Notes under the pieces: model-generated
Databases searched by the model: none
The model's input: the letters and a program-made list of their open reading frames with translations, nothing else
What the model was told of the DNA's origin: nothing
From: Fennellomyces sp. T-0311
Lineage: Eukaryota; Mucoromycota; Mucoromycetes; Mucorales; Lichtheimiaceae
NCBI GenBank assembly: GCA_025266875.1
Contig: JALLLT010000002.1
Location: 496,001 to 560,000, forward strand
DNA: 64,000 nt
Reading direction: 5' to 3'
Program-made: the position numbers and the translations under genes
Part shown: positions 1 to 10,442 of the stretch, one piece after another
How the letters are laid out: each line of letters begins with the position of its first letter
Position numbering within the stretch: position 1 is the stretch's first letter

Positions 1-18
1 GTGACAAGTTTTCTCATT

Positions 19-526
19 GCTTTGGTATGTACTCTCCTTGACAATGATACGGCTGCCACAGTGAATCATAAAAAAATATCCTTAACAATGGTGCTAGTCG
101 CCCAATCTCGGTAAGGCATCGTGCAAACGGACTTGGCGGCGTGGCTGTATGGCTGCAACGCGACACCAGCTCTCATATACCCAGGGACTTGAAAGGTATA
201 GGACACGCTGGTCCGTAGCAACCCCCTGAGCTTGATGGCTGTCCCTGCTATGACAAACCGCCCTCAATTGTGTGGTGCCAATCTCTATAGACGGTGCTGC
301 CTTTGGACAGCGGGCGATCGGGGCTGCTCTTGCTTCATCCTCTTTAATGCACAGAGCGGCGCATTATTGCGAAGATAAGTATAGTGTTTTCTTTCAAAAT
401 AGCCATTCTAAAGAGTTACTAATAGCCGCATGATCAGGATTTAAATAACTAGCTGTGCACTAGCCGCTGTTGGCAGTGAGCGCTATCTCGCTGCTTTTGC
501 GTTTCATTCCTGGAAGAAGCTATCTG
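19..526 (-). repeat. Old dispersed repeat, part 1 (left of the CACTA insertion)
   Basis: This stretch is the reverse complement, with moderate divergence, of roughly 15150-15650. Positions 19-360 match very clearly, including the shared string TATCATTGTCAAGGAGAGTA on the minus strand. The similarity runs on through 370-526 up to the edge of the CACTA element and resumes on its other side at 5651. No intact reading frame crosses it. I do not recognise the element class. It may be the 3' part of a decayed retroelement, because the other end of the same unit can encode a chromodomain-like string (see 5651-6050). Confidence 0.75.
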
Positions 527-576
527 CACTGTGGGAAAACCTAACTTGTTGAATCTTATTGGATCTTGTTAAAACT
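527..576 (+). repeat. Left terminal inverted repeat of the CACTA element
   Basis: About 48 bp of this end match the reverse complement of the right end with a few substitutions and a short indel. The outermost 12 bases differ at one position (G versus A at base 5). The inner part shares GGATCTTGTTAAAACT. Confidence 0.9.
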
Positions 577-690
577 GATCTTGTTGAATCTGGTTTTTTA
601 TTAAGTGAATAACAAGGACTAGATTGAACAAGATTGAACAAGTCTCCAAAAGTCTGAACAAGTTATATATATAAAATACGTAAATGCTCT
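541..690. repeat. Left subterminal repeat cluster (TTGAACAAG motifs)
   Basis: Several copies of ATTGAACAAG and its inverse CTTGTTGAAT or CTTGTTAAA are packed here in both orientations. In plant CACTA elements such subterminal arrays bind the element-encoded TNPA-like protein. That role here is inference from the family. Confidence 0.8.
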
Positions 691-898
691 TTCCTGCTCT
701 TTTACTAGTAATATTACGATATAATAATTCTGCGCTCTACTTTATACCATTGATATAATAATAACTAGGATGAAGATCGTGCTTATTAGGATACATTTTA
801 ATGAAATACTAAAAGAGTAACAGCTGGAAGGTGCTATTACGATAAGAAAAGTGGTTTACGTTATACTGTTAGTGATAAATGAAGGGATACATGCCTTA

Positions 899-1058
899 TC
901 ACTGCCTTTTTTGTCCCTTGCGTGTGGTGCGTATGGTGCGTGTGGTCCCAGAATCCGCTGATTCAGTTGGAGCAGGATGCAAGTTGGAATTGCTGCTATC
1001 GTTTTGATTCGAAACGCTTGCTGCATTGGCTTGCTCTTCCTCACCACTTCCTCCGCGT

Positions 1059-1108
<50 letters not shown>

Positions 1109-2102
1109 TCGTCCCCGTCCTCTTATACCGCCTTCATTAGTACTTGGGAAATCAGTTCCTGTTGACTCTTCGTCGACATCGGGATTGTTCGTTTCGCCAA
1201 GACCACGACCGCGTCCACGACCGCGTCCACGTCCACGACCACGACCACGACCACGACCACTGCTACGTTGACCATGGTGTCCAGATTGGTCTGTGCTTGA
1301 GCCTTCTCCATGGAACATGTCAATGCTACTTAACAATAATTAATTGCTCAAATTATCATTTTAAACTATGTGGTACTAACTGTATTTACCTTCTTGGTTC
1401 CCGAGCAGGAGGCGAGGGCGACAGGTGAAATCGTTGTCGTTGTTGTCTCTGGTCTTCATGGGCTGCTTCGTTATCTTGTTGTTCAGGCGATCTATGATTG
1501 TTCCATCCTGAATGAAGACAATGTTGAGCGATCCACGAGCCTTCGCAGTCAGTAAGACGAAGATTAAGAACACTTTCGGCTTGCTGTTCAAATCGCTGAA
1601 TTGCTCGAACTGAAATAGAATCTGGTATGTTACGCCAAAAGGTGGTAGTTGACGACATCCGGCGTTCGTCTAAGCGTTCTTCAATATAAGAGCGCACTAC
1701 ACGCATTAAATGAATAGTCAAATCGTTTCGGGTCGCCACGATATCTTCTTCGGGCACCTGAAAAAAATTCTGCAGTGCATTATCAATGTGATGATTCCTA
1801 ACGTCGATGACCCTTTCGGTGTTCTCATCAATTCGAACACGAGGCTTCTTGCAACGTCGTGGTTCTTGGTTTGATGCTCCTCCTGAAGCTTGTGAACCTG
1901 GAGTACTAGAATGCTGCTGGTCTTGATTGACATCGCGCGGCTGCGCAGCAGATTGAAGCGGACCTCTGTTCGTAAGCAAAGAAGCAATTTCGTCCAACCT
2001 TTGTAGGATTCGTTGACCTGTGGCTTCAGTGAGCATCCGCTGCGAATCAGTGGAATTAGTCTCGTCAAATTCTTGGGTGTTGGGATCTTGTGGGTTGTTC
2101 AT
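899..2102 (-). CDS. CACTA accessory protein with long Arg-Gly dipeptide repeats
   Basis: Two exons (1390-2102 and 899-1325) join in frame across a 64-nt GT-AG intron and give about 379 residues. I chose the ATG at 2102, which faces the transposase start at 2205 across a roughly 100-bp shared promoter. The first 230 residues form a polar N-terminal part, then a helical-looking region rich in charged residues with a basic patch (RRCKKPRVR). The second exon encodes two blocks of about 9 and 12 consecutive Arg-Gly pairs, from hexanucleotide DNA repeats at about 1058-1110 and 1198-1262, separated by an acidic linker. RG-repeat tracts commonly bind nucleic acid. I do not recognise the N-terminal domain. 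By position and layout it could be the functional counterpart of TNPA, binding the subterminal repeats; this is inference. Confidence 0.75.
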
Positions 2103-2204
2103 TAAAAAGTGTTGCTGAAGAACAGGAGGGACTTTACTTTTTTTTTCTTGAAAATTTAATACCACACGGGTCGCGTTCAAAAGCAGCTTTACACTATACA
2201 CACC

Positions 2205-5200
2205 ATGACCTTGTGCGGTATATGTCATCGCAATATAGCAGGTGCCATCTCGAAACACAGAAAGTTTTGCATCGCTTACAGCCGAGATCAACCCAGCGAT
2301 AACGAATCAGTAGGCGATTCGCGACATGAACAGGCTGCGGAAGAGCACCGAGTACGCGACATAGCCGTACCCAGCAGTGTTCAAGTTCACGGCGCCGTTT
2401 CTCATGGCTATCGTGTTTATGATATTATTACCACTGGCCAACGCCTGTCAACCCCCTCTGCTGATGATTTTTTTGAATTTGACTATGGAAATCACGATAC
2501 ACCCTTTGTGCCCGCCCTAGTGTACAACGACGATGAAGAACTTCTTGAGGAGGCATACTTCGAATGGTACAATGACGCTGATGTTGGTGAACAAGCTGCA
2601 CCCAACCGAATCCAAAGTGAAAATGAACTAAAGGTCATTGATATGAGCGATCAACTGCCTCCTAGTAACCGAGACTACTGGAATATTCGGTTAACTAGCA
2701 TTGTCCAAAAAGGGAAAGTTTCACGTTCAACGCACGAAGAAATAATATCGTTTTGCAACGACTGGAAACAAAGCAACAATGGTCGTAAGTGTTACCTTGA
2801 AGGTCTAAGCAATATTGCTCATAATTCTTCCGTTTTCATTAAAGAGCCGGAGCCTTTGGACAGTGTGCATGTGGCGACTAAGCGTTTGACAGAAGCATTT
2901 CCCGTAAACAGCCGAATGTATGATGTCTGTAGAAAAGGATGTATGCTTTTCAACGACGAAAACCAGATGGAATGTTTTCACTGTTTCCTACCACGCTTCA
3001 AGGACAGTAACCCTGAGCGTCCATTTGCACGCATGCGCTATCTACCGTTGTCAGAACTTCTCGGATCCATGTTAGCCACGCCTCATTATCGTGATATGTT
3101 TCGTGAGACGTACGAGCGCAATCACCCAAACACACTTGCAGATATTTTCGATGGCTATGCTTATGCTGACCAAGCCTATTTATTCGAAAATGAATTCGAT
3201 GTCGCGCTGGCTCTGTATGTTGACGGATTTTCGCCTTTCAAGTATGGACGAAACTCTGTTACGATGACAATAATCCATCTTGTTGTGCTCAACTTACCAA
3301 AGGAACAGCGGTAAAGTTTAATTCTCATAAATTTTGTACTCGCAATTTACTGACTGGCCTACTTAGTTATAAGTTAGATAATATGCTTCAGGTGGCAGTC
3401 ATTCCGGGTCCTTCAAAACCGGAGGATATTTACTCGTTCTTGGAACCATTGCTCGAAGAAGTAAAGTTGCTCTCAACAAAAGGTGTGATATTACGGGTCG
3501 ATGGTGAAGCAGATATGCACATGCATGCACATCTACTTCTCGCGTCGGGAGATATACCAGGAGTTGCAGACTTAATCCATCATTCTGGCCACGGCTCCCA
3601 TTATGGTTGTAGATCATGCCGGATTGGATCTTCTTCACTACTCAGTCCTCATGGAGGCGGCAATGGACAGTACTTTCCAGGCGATCGAGACGACCTGGAT
3701 GAACAGCGTACAGACGACGATTTCACAGGGCAACTTTCTGTAATGTCATAATCTTTTTATTGATATATACAAGGTAATTCACATATGATAGGACTTTGGG
3801 ATTCGGAGCGGCAACCCTTTTACAGAACTCCCAACCCATCATTCACCATTTTTTTATGGAATGGACGAACTTCACCTTATTGGCCAAAATGTTGCACGCC
3901 AGATATTGTCTATGCTAAAAGGACAGTATGTCAACGCGGATTCGCCATTTGTGCTGTCGACACGCCAACAGCAATATATTGGAAAGGCTTTGAAGGCATC
4001 GCATACGATGCTTCCACTAGGCCTTGACGGCGATTTGGGTGGTATTAAGCTCATATGTTTCTCTTAACAAATTTCTTTCCTCGTATTAACTATACTGTAG
4101 ATATATTTGCACGATCAAAGAGCTCGCGTGGTGTAGATTTTATCGATTTCCTATTATATGCGGTTCCTACAGTTGTGCATGAATGGTTGGAAGCAAATGG
4201 ATGCAGGTTCTTGGAAGAGCTTGGAAGTTTGGTCAAAGCATGTTCTATCGCATTAAAGTGGGAGATATCGTATATGCCATGTCCACCTGAACATGAAGGA
4301 GACAGTGAATTTCCTTCTGACTTGGAACGGCTGCAAAGGTAAAAGGCCTGGTAATCCTTAGCAACTACTAAAAACCATTCTTTACATAGTTATGTCAATG
4401 AATGGCACATATTCATGTACGATCATATCCCACATAATCTGTATACGATCAATATGCACTATTTGCGGCATCTACCACAGGTTGTGGAAACTCTTGGGCC
4501 CCCGCGGTCGTACAGTGCTAGGAGCATGGAGAGGGCAGTAGGTATGATTGTAATATCTAGTGAAAGTTTTATTCGATTTATCTGGTACTTATGTGATGAG
4601 TTTTAGGAGAAATAAAAGGATATATCAAGTCACGAGTATCTCCTGGGGCGAATTCATCGAATGCGCTTCTCAAAATTGCTGCTTTACGACATCAAAAGCG
4701 ATTATCGGCAACCAGTAGTGACACGAGAAGAAATATCGAAGTTTTTTCTCTTGGTGACGGTGAAAATGATCCGGAATTTTGGGGCTCTATAGGAAGAAAC
4801 CAGCCGGTAGAATTGTATCGACAAGATTACAATTTGCAGTACTACATCAAGAAATATTGGTCACGGGCAACAGGTACAGAAGTGACAGACATTGATCCAG
4901 TACTACAAGAAGTGGCACCAAAGCTGTATAAAGATGGTAATGAGTATGACTGTCTGGGATTTCCTAACAACCGCACGAAGAAAATGCCGTACTTTGTTAC
5001 TGCGATGATACCGGTGGATATTAATGCACAAGATATTACAGCTGCACCAATTAATGTAAAGCGAAGGATTTTTTGCGAGATCGTGTTGTTTTTTACCCAT
5101 TCGTATCAAGGTATGTATTGATTATCATTGACGTTTCGGTAAAGCTCATTGCCTTTTTATACATTTTAGATTCGAAAAGGATGCTATGCTTACTCAAAGT

Positions 5201-5403
5201 TATTGAGAATGTTCGTCAAAACAGTGTTGGTGCTGCGTATGGTAACGCTCTTCACGGATCCAGGAGATACGTAACCGAAGTAGAGAATATAGAGGGTTTT
5301 GCTGGTTTGATAGAATCATCACTTTATCCCGGTAATTACTACTATATCTACCCAGGTATGGACCTCGACAATATGAAACTATGTGATAGTCATGAGTCAT
5401 TGT
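2205..5403 (+). CDS. CACTA transposase (Transposase_21/tnp2 type)
   Basis: This multi-exon gene encodes the DDE-type transposase of the surrounding element. The N-terminus carries a short Cys/His segment (CGICHRNIAGAISKHRKFC), probably a zinc finger for DNA binding. The core has the hallmark YVDGFSPF block at about 3220, then NMLQVAVIPGP after the first intron, CRSCRI, and a DELH block near 3863. Downstream, about 4330-4690, is the ARSMERAVG...GYIKSRV region typical of the DUF4218-like part of these proteins. Introns are recognisable at about 3311-3363, 4033-4099, 4340-4388 and 4541-4606. After splicing I see no stop or frameshift, so it may be active. It acts in the nucleus on the element ends. 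The exact 3' exons after 5100 are approximate. Confidence 0.88.
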
Positions 5404-5484
5404 AAAATGGTAGTATAAATAAGTTGTTACGTATCATTTTTATTTTCCATCATTAAAGATTACTTTATCCGGCTTATTTGTATG

Positions 5485-5640
5485 TAACTCGATTGAACAC
5501 GATCGAACCAAGAATGAACAAGTTTGATCACCTACATTTTTAAATAAAATAAAATAACAAGATTAGACAAGTTTGAACAATCTTGTTGAGTAATTTTGAA
5601 GTTTTAACAAGATCCAACAAGATTAAACAAGTTTCTTTCC
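5485..5640. repeat. Right subterminal repeat cluster (TTGAACAAG motifs)
   Basis: Variants such as ATTGAACACG, ATGAACAAG, TTTGAACAA and ATTAAACAAG occur repeatedly in both orientations, mirroring the cluster near the left end. Confidence 0.78.
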
Positions 5641-5647
5641 CATAGTG
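5598..5647 (-). repeat. Right terminal inverted repeat of the CACTA element
   Basis: Read on the minus strand it begins CACTATGGGAAA and continues with GGATCTTGTTAAAACTT, aligning to the left end. CTG follows immediately outside as the right copy of the target duplication. Confidence 0.9.
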
Positions 5648-5650
5648 CTG

Positions 5651-6050
5651 CACCTCCGTACTGTCGCCGGTGTTCCACTTATACCCGTCTTCGCGTACGA
5701 TCAACATTATTATTTAGTAAACTTATGACTTGTCAAGCTCATTCTATTTTCTTCCGCGTTCATCATTAACAATGGCATTTGCTGGTTTTATACATTGCTT
5801 GAGATGGCTCATTTTCTTGTTTGGTACTCCTTAAAGCAGCACTTTTTGACCATATTCTGGAACAAAAGCTACTTGCCCGGCATCCTCGGTATCGATCCAC
5901 GTCCTTTGTACCAAGGATCATCCTTTCTAGCTTAGATTACCATCTTCCCAAAGAGTATTTGCTCACTGGGCACGAATCTTTTCGAACGTACCTCGCATCT
6001 CCAAGTAGGTTTTGGACGCGGCCCTCCCGCCCATTGAGCAACATATAACA
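5651..6050 (-). repeat. Old dispersed repeat, part 2 (right of the CACTA insertion), chromodomain-like remnant
   Basis: This is the inverted, diverged counterpart of about 14780-15147. Shared strings on the minus strand include GTACGTTCGAAAAGATTCGTGCCC (here) against the similar segment near 14800, and GGATCGATACCGAG. Near its far end the partner copy can encode GYKVRWKRFVPKE, which resembles the start of a chromodomain as carried at the integrase end of some Ty3-type retroelements. Stops interrupt both copies, so this is a relic. The chromodomain reading is tentative. Confidence 0.6.
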
Positions 6051-6825
6051 CAAATTGTCGGAGCTCGCAGTAGATCACTCATATCCTTTAAAGTATGAGA
6101 TACAACCATGACAGCGGAATATCCATTGCTCGACATGCTGCATTACGCTTAGGAATATGTTTACTTTTTACCATAAAAAACATTTGATCATGGGAATTAG
6201 TACAGGGACTGCAAAACTTTCCACGCTCCAAGGCACTTTAGTACTTCGAAGGCGTGTAGTCCGCTCGCTAGTACGTATTATAGACAATGGAGACCACGAA
6301 CACTGCTAGATTTTTTAAAGTATATGTAAAATGACGGGGCACACAATTTATGGCAAAGGGTACCTGTATGTTGATGAGATATGAGAGCGGGAAAAGATTG
6401 CAAAAAGGGGCCAGTAAAGTCACTGAGACTCAGCAAACTGTCTTCATTCATACTGAAAAGTCCGTTCTATTAAGTGCATATCGTAGAAGGTGACTTCATA
6501 CTGCCAGTGTTGTCCAAGTTCATATCATGATTATACCTCTATATCCATTACGTATGCCATATTGAGGTGTTATTGAGGAACGGCAGTAACTAGCATCAAG
6601 AAGCAGGTCCATGGAAGGTAGTGATAAGCTAAGAGATAGCTGCTGACACGCGTTCATGATAACGTCTATGACGATGTGCCGGATACGAAAGCCTTGTCAT
6701 GCATGGACGAATTTACCAAAAAGGAGAGTGAAAGATAACCGTTTCGAGATGACCATCAGTGGCTATGTTCATGTTGGATACAGCAATTGACAATGACAAC
6801 AGCAACTGTCTATGTATACGTTTAT
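6051..6825. other. Intergenic, nothing recognised
   Basis: About 775 bases without a convincing reading frame, RNA gene or repeat family member. Composition is moderately AT-rich. It lies between the old repeat and the tail of the first LINE copy. Confidence 0.6.
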
Positions 6826-7950
6826 AGTTGAAAAAGTAGAAATTTTATTTGGAAGACTTTTTGACCTGCTCCAATAGGTATGTGGTCGCTTCCTTGCGGT
6901 ACAAATGTATAGATATAAAAGGGTATCTGGTGCCATGTCTGAAAGAACCCCTTACGGGAAAAAGACAGGCCGATATCGAAACGTTGCGAAGAGTTATAGA
7001 AATAGAGAGAAGAAAAACAGTGTAGGTATAATATCAATAATGTAAACGTGGGTATCAACCTAAGTGTGGTGGTTTGTACGTGCTGATGGTCCGCCTTGAA
7101 GAGCTTCTTCCGGTGCCGGTTCGTCGTCATCGTACTGCTCGTCTTTATGGCTCAGTTTATCAACCTTGCAGAGGACATGCAAAAGTGCGGGCCACGCCTT
7201 CTTCCATTTGCCCCGGGTCAGTTCATTATTTGAACGCGGAAGGCTGTTCAATATAAAGTCGATCACCTGTGTATTGCTTTGCTGGTCAGGGACTGGTCCA
7301 AATACTAGGAGTAGTTCTTGAAGTTCTGCCCGAAGCAATGGACAGGTGGCGTAGTGTTCTCGAGGGGCAGCAACTGTACCGCATTCGCAGTCCTTCAGAG
7401 GGTATGAGGGAAGCCAATGCATACGCCATTTAACCAGTCAGTGTCGGTCCTTAGATGAGGCTGCCAAGTACAAGATGGGGTCGATAAGGCGATATGGTCT
7501 TAGACACCGAATTGATTTGTGCTTGGAAGACCGAGCTGTAGACCCTTCGTCTCGTTTCTTATCAATGGCCGCTGCCACCGGGTCCTTGGTTGAGGTCAAG
7601 TCGTTTCGTAGCTTCCAGTATTGCTGATGTAGGGGGTTGGTGGCCGTTAATTTCCGCCATTGGAGGTCGCTAGAGGTCCAGCCGTTCCATAGGAAATAAA
7701 GCTCAATCGCACGGGCCATAGTAGACACTGGGAGCGATTGGAGCCTGGTGGCGAATTTGAGCTGTAATGCACGTGCGCGCAGCTTCATGGAAGGAAGATC
7801 AGCCAATACCATTGGTACAATGGTAGGAAACTTTGTCGACTTGTTGCGATTGAGCGTCATTTTGATACGCCCAACTTGTGCTTTCTGCAATTGTTCCATT
7901 TGGACGGCTGTATACGTTAATACAGAAGTAGAACTTTGATTAATCAATGA
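6826..7950 (-). mobile_element. 5'-truncated LINE (non-LTR retrotransposon), C-terminal ORF2 and 3' UTR, broken
   Basis: On the minus strand this encodes the end of a LINE reverse-transcriptase polyprotein. First comes a thumb-like part containing QKAQVGRIKM and VLADLPSMKLRARALQLKFA, then the C-terminal zinc-knuckle block CECGTVAAPREHYATC (C-x-C-x9-H-x4-C), then an acidic tail. A TGA at about 7435 replaces the Arg found in the other copies (RH-R-LVKW), so the frame is dead. The 3' UTR carries GCAAGGAAGCGACCACATA, shared with the other copies, and ends near 6830 with TACTTTTTCAACT. The 5' end is truncated at about 7950, typical of target-primed integration. Confidence 0.85.
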
Positions 7951-8684
7951 TTATAACTTACCACTTTAAAGCAGCTATACTAATGACTTGCTATTATGCC
8001 ACCACCAAATGCGCGGTAAAGCATGTCACCATGATGTGCGCTTTATGCTACTACACACCACCATAGACATATCCAGTATGTAACGAGATTGCTCGACATG
8101 TAACTCCTCCAAACTATATTATGCAATCCTTGTGCCAGAGCATGCGGCACAACTCATACAGTAGACTTTAGCATGTCGTAAATATATACCTTACAGGTTA
8201 TGCAATGTAGTAAAGGTATGGCCATTATGTTCATGCAGAGGATATAAATCCAGTCAGTGACAGCGAAGATAACGATGATAGCTACAGTACACAACCACAT
8301 ACATATGCCACCATTGTGAATCAAAAGCTTTAGCACATAACACTCCATTTAAGATTAATAATTTGTGTACATATCTTATATATTATAGATATCTGTAAGC
8401 TATTATAAATATTCTCCTCCCACCAATTATATATTGTCCTATTATTCTTATATAACACTCAGCGATTGTTACATACTCATGGGTATGTACGAATCAGAGA
8501 GTAATATTCCTTAGCGACATTATAAAATACTTGGGTACACTTTATGGTCGCACGTTTAACCGTACATCTGGTGGTGGCATGTTTTACCGCAAATTTCACG
8601 GCACACTTCATGGGTTGTACATGTGATTCGTTAAGCATTGATGGCTCTCTCGACTGGTAAGGCTTGATCCATACTTTAGTTGAA
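7951..8684. other. Spacer between two LINE copies, nothing recognised
   Basis: No convincing gene. A short segment resembling CATGCTTTACCGC appears twice in inverted orientation (about 8005-8020 and 8577-8590), too weak to call an element. Confidence 0.5.
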
Positions 8685-9312
8685 AAGTACATATTTTATG
8701 TATGGAAGGCTTCGTGACCTTCCCCTGTAGGGATGTGGTCGCTTCCTTGCGGTACAAACGAATAGAATATAAGATGGTACTAGCGCCATTTCTGAAAAAA
8801 CCCTATTGGCAAAAAAGGCAGGCAGATGCGGTGTATGTGGTAGAAGAAACGTAGAAAATGCATAGGCAAAAATCCTAACGACATACGAATATTACGTGTG
8901 CCTCCCCATTGACGGGAGGGTTCCTTGGTTTGCGGTCGCGGCTCCATGTAGGGCGTCTTCTGGATCAGGCTCGTTCTCATCGTACTCTTTGTCCTTGTGG
9001 CTCAGCCGATCGATCTTTCGCATGACCTGGAGCAGTGCTGGCTACGACTTCTTCCAACGCCCCCAAGTCAAGCCGGAGATAGACCGCGGGAGGCTGTTGA
9101 TTATGTAATCGATCGGCTGCTGCTCATCGCGCAATCCCGGGATCCCACCAAATGCATAGATCAGGTTTTGGCGTAACGGTTGTAGTACCGGGCAGGTTGC
9201 ATAATGCTCTCTTGTGGTCGCCTTAACACCACATTCGCAATCCTTGAGAGGATACGATGGAAGCCAGTGCATGCGCCATTTCACTAGGTGGCGTCGACAT
9301 CGATACTTTACC
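8685..9312 (-). mobile_element. 5'-truncated LINE copy 2, zinc-knuckle part and 3' UTR, broken
   Basis: The minus strand repeats the same LINE C-terminus: LVKWRMHWLPSYPLKDCECG, the zinc-knuckle His and Cys (REHYATC), and the closing PEDALHGAA-like tail. A TAG at about 9042 stands where copy 1 has Trp (KKAWPALL becomes KKS-stop-PALL), so it is inactive. The shared 3' UTR string GCAAGGAAGCGACCACAT and the terminal TACTTTTCAACT are present. The copy is cut on its 5' side just before the RRHLVKW block. Confidence 0.82.
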
Positions 9313-10442
9313 TATACAAGACGCATACATTTTTGTCCTGACAAGCCTACTAAATGCACTTGTAATGGTATGAACCATTACAGACGTTATCTTGGCCATA
9401 ACTACCCTGTTAATCGGCATGCAGTATCCTATATCCGCGAACGATAGATGTAGCATGCGACAACGCGTATGGCGTATGGCTGGATATGGAGATATTAGGT
9501 AGATAATTTCTATATGGAAGTCGTAGATTGTAGATCAAGACGCCTTAGTGATTACGCCCTAATATCTGACGTTTATATAAAGAGGGATTCCTGTATTCAG
9601 GAACCCCGATCGTTTTATCTCTATATATTACGGTTCCACCTTCGGGTTATTGTGCACATTGACAGACCCTACACGCATACGATTGTACGTATCCTTGGTC
9701 TGCACTGTTACAGCACTAATTTACGATTTTCTTATTTTTACTATGTATACCAGACTATATATGCAGAAACTGTTTGCTTTTTGAGGTACTAGCTGAGTTA
9801 ACATTTACGAATGTGTCCATGTCTTCATCGCACACCAGGTCAAACTTAACTATATACGTAGGGAAAACGGCTTATTCTCTCAAGACATATATGACAAATA
9901 CGGACCGATTCTTGTCGTTCCAAAAAAAAGAAGCTTCTGAACACGAGTAATATTTACTGCTCAGAAATCAGCTTCAACAATTTGTTGATATAGTACATAC
10001 GTATTTCTTTGTCAGTACATAGCAAGTAATGCATACTGTACGTAGGAGACGCATGGTAAATTATGACTCCACATTGCATACTACTACTTCAAACATAATA
10101 GAATATCAACCATTGTCTATCGAATAACATAAGACTTGAAATGAATTACGCAGTATGTATCGTTATTCTCTTGAAACCAGAGTTGGATTATCCTGCCACG
10201 CTTATTTTTCGTAAGCTGGCGAATAGAATCTAGATTCTCGCTAATTTTCCGACTCTGCTTAAAACACAAAATGAATTGGCAGATAGAGCATTTAAGCAGC
10301 ACAGTGGAGGAGTCAGGAGTGTGAAGAGATTGTAAAAAGCTATTGGCAAAATCATCGGTAAAAATTGTAGCATAACGAAAACAAACACATAAAAAACTTG
10401 AGTTTTTTTTTTGGAAAGAAAATGCAGTAACTACGGCAGCAT
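9313..10442. other. Intergenic, nothing recognised
   Basis: About 1.1 kb of AT-rich DNA between the LINE and the 3' end of the U5-40K gene. A 109-codon frame (10117-10446, minus) lies directly behind that stop codon, but its composition looks like 3' UTR rather than protein. Confidence 0.5.

Larger units (their letters stand above)
527..5647 (+). mobile_element. Complete CACTA (EnSpm-type) DNA transposon, 5.1 kb
   Basis: The element starts CACTGTGGGAAA and ends, read inward from the right, CACTATGGGAAA. These are the conserved CACT(A/G) termini of the CACTA superfamily. The two ends stay alignable for about 48 bp. The trinucleotide CTG lies directly outside both ends (524-526 and 5648-5650), as expected for a 3-bp target-site duplication. 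Inside are clusters of short subterminal repeats, a plus-strand Transposase_21-type gene and a divergent minus-strand gene for an Arg-Gly-repeat protein. The spliced transposase frame looks uninterrupted, so the copy may be young and possibly autonomous. The insertion splits an older repeat whose uninterrupted inverted copy survives at 14780-15650. Confidence 0.93.

Noticed and set aside
856..1323. Overlapping frames encoding poly-Val, poly-His-Asp, poly-Thr and poly-Pro-Arg
   Set aside because: They are other-frame readings of the hexanucleotide repeat inside the Arg-Gly protein gene; only the minus-strand RG frame connects to a non-repetitive coding exon.
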